NCBI GenBank assembly: GCA_040394195.1
Contig: JBEBSR010000006.1
Coordinates: 1 to 64,000, forward strand
DNA: 64,000 nucleotides
Reading direction: 5' to 3'
DNA from: Wohlfahrtiimonas larvae_A
Lineage (GTDB): Bacteria > Pseudomonadota > Gammaproteobacteria > Cardiobacteriales > Wohlfahrtiimonadaceae
Position numbers and translations under genes: made by a program
Part shown: positions 62,753 through 64,000 of the stretch, in pieces
Layout: each line of letters starts with the position of its first letter
Numbering within the stretch: position 1 is the first letter of the stretch
Notes under the pieces: generated by a model
The model's database searches: none
What the model was told of the DNA's origin: nothing
Seen by the model: the letters and a program-made list of their open reading frames with translations, nothing else

Positions 62753-64000
62753 TCAAGATTCATTGGTAAAATGTGTGAAGCTCAACCTTGCGCTATTTTG
62801 GAGTTTTTTATCACCAAAATATTCACTTGATAATGCTAAAATATTCATAGAAGCCAACGAATCAATGATATTTTTCGTGGCATTTTTGTGGGTTAAATAT
62901 AGATGAAATCCACCCAATGGCAGATTAAATTGATAATCTTTTGGCAAAGTTTCTTTCAGCCATTGCACGCAATTTTGTGCACGCTGATGCAATTCTTTAC
63001 GTAAATGTTCTTCATGTTCAAATGCATAATGATTCAAATAATGCTCAGCCATCACTTGTGGCAAAGCACTCAAACCTGAATCCAATTTTTGGCGAATATT
63101 CGCCAAATGATTCACCACAGATTCTGGCGCAATCATCCAACCAATTCGGATGGATTTTCCAAGATATTTAGATAATGAGCCGATATAAATCGTCTGCCCT
63201 TCGATATCCAACTGCTTAATGGGATTCGTATCAATCGTGGAATAAAAAGACAATTGGCTGTAAGCATCATCTTCTACAATTGGCAGGTTTTTACGTCGGC
63301 AGAAATCCATCAAAGCTTTTTTACGGTTCATCGGCATTACTGAACCTGTAGGATTTTGAAAATTAGGGTTCACAAATAGCATTTTCAACGAATGCTTGTG
63401 CACTAGTTCATCCAAACGCTCAATGGATAATCCATGTTGATCCACAGGAATACCGTAAATGCGCAATCCCACAGATTGGAAAATCGGCAAGGCATAGAAA
63501 TAGGATGGCTGCTCAATACCAATCGCATCGCCTGGCTTTAATAAGCCTAAAGCTATCAGAGAAATTGCCTGCTGAGCACCTGATGTAATCATGATCTGTT
63601 CAACAGGTACCGTAAAATTGAATCGTGTTTTCAAATAATTTTGCACTGATTCACGCAGCGATAAAACACCCAACTGCGCATTATCTTGCTGTTCCGCCAA
63701 AATCAATGATTGCCAATCCCATTCTGGTAATTTGAGTGATGGATAGAGATCAATGGGCAAATCACCATTGCGTAGATCATAATTACTTTGTGTAGAAGTA
63801 GGCTGAAATGATGGCAATTGCTGATAACTATCCACAATATTATTGCGCCAGTTAAAGGATGGATAGGTTAATAATCCCCACTTTTGAGCATTTACATAAG
63901 TGCCCGAGCCTAGCTTTTTAATGATAATATTACGTTCGGCCAATTCATCCAAAGCACGAATCACAGTAGAACGATTTACATTGAGCCAAATACTCAAATC
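62753..64000 (-). CDS. MocR-type regulator (GntR HTH plus aminotransferase domain), partial
   Basis: The gene runs off the right edge, so its 5' end is missing. What remains starts in the GntR HTH (VNRSTVIRALDELAERNIIIKKLGSGTYV) and continues as a fold-type I PLP aminotransferase domain: ITSGAQQAISLIALGLLKPGDAIGIEQPSYF, FVNPNFQNPTGSVMP, DDAYSQLSF and the PLP lysine in IYIGSLSKYLGKSIRIGWM. It ends 7 nt before the methyltransferase start. MocR proteins usually control an adjacent vitamin or amino-acid gene, such as PdxR. Confidence 0.9.
   Translation of the reverse strand, partial: DLSIWLNVNRSTVIRALDELAERNIIIKKLGSGTYVNAQKWGLLTYPSFNWRNNIVDSYQQLPSFQPTSTQSNYDLRNGDLPIDLYPSLKLPEWDWQSLILAEQQDNAQLGVLSLRESVQNYLKTRFNFTVPVEQIMITSGAQQAISLIALGLLKPGDAIGIEQPSYFYALPIFQSVGLRIYGIPVDQHGLSIERLDELVHKHSLKMLFVNPNFQNPTGSVMPMNRKKALMDFCRRKNLPIVEDDAYSQLSFYSTIDTNPIKQLDIEGQTIYIGSLSKYLGKSIRIGWMIAPESVVNHLANIRQKLDSGLSALPQVMAEHYLNHYAFEHEEHLRKELHQRAQNCVQWLKETLPKDYQFNLPLGGFHLYLTHKNATKNIIDSLASMNILALSSEYFGDKKLQNSARLSFTHFTNES

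Noticed and set aside
1..64000. tRNA genes, CRISPR arrays, insertion sequences or prophage
   Set aside because: None was visible. The only tyrosine recombinase (30907-31839) sits in a housekeeping context and has no attachment site nearby.

Overview
The window is an AT-rich, densely packed chromosomal segment of a Gram-negative bacterium, most likely a gammaproteobacterium. The signs are lipid A and LPS export genes (msbA, lptA/B/C), tolB-pal, minCDE, an AcrAB-type RND pump, and a 6S RNA gene directly upstream of the 5-formyltetrahydrofolate cyclo-ligase gene, an arrangement typical of Gammaproteobacteria. I cannot name the genus. A low-GC lineage outside the Enterobacterales would fit the gene order. 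No insertion sequence, prophage, integron, CRISPR array or tRNA gene was seen, so most of the window reads as core genome with a few accessory genes.

Layout. 0.2-2.3 kb: a polyprenyl-phosphate sugar-1-phosphate transferase, then ung on the other strand. 2.3-9.4 kb (minus): a compact run of orn, pgpA, a membrane-anchored nuclease, a PH-domain membrane protein, a four-gene MCE/Mla-like lipid ABC transporter, a Tnr3-like Nudix protein and a GNAT acetyltransferase. 9.4-10.7 kb: sodC and a LOG-family gene. 10.8-18.2 kb (plus): ubiD, gmhA, an Slp-like lipoprotein, a glycosyltransferase, hemA, a purine phosphoribosyltransferase, tolB and pal. 18.3-20.8 kb: msbA and a small RmpM-like OmpA-domain protein. 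20.8-28.0 kb (minus): cyclo-ligase, 6S RNA, comF, a Sel1 protein, an EEP-family nuclease, sbcB, lptB, lptA, lptC and rpiA. 28.2-31.8 kb (plus): slyD, minC, minD, minE, hslR and xerC. 32-40 kb: a DUF1963 protein, a peroxiredoxin, a YbjD-like OLD-family protein with an altered Walker A motif, cysS, ybeD, and two paralogous DUF805 proteins around a small lipoprotein. 40-45 kb (minus): marR-acrA-acrB behind a long perfect palindrome. 45-50.5 kb: uspA, ispD-ispF, metG, and an EamA exporter divergent from a second MarR gene. 50.5-54 kb: an alanine-type symporter and a thiosulfate-uptake pair (tsuA and a tusA-like gene) behind a structured leader. 54-56.4 kb: an orphan secreted protein and a KAP-type P-loop NTPase. 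56.4-64 kb: bioD-bioA, an NTF2-like protein, an MFS exporter divergent from a LysR gene, and a tight MocR-methyltransferase-tenA operon cut by the window edge.

Themes are envelope assembly (MsbA, Lpt, the MCE transporter, Tol-Pal, OmpA, Slp), division (Min), and efflux with local regulators beside visible operators. The best leads for something new are a DUF805 protein whose C-terminal part looks like a type IV pilin, the Walker A substitution in the OLD-family protein, the structured leader before tsuA, the KAP NTPase, and the MocR-methyltransferase-TenA operon. None of these is proven. All starts, promoters and operators were read by eye.
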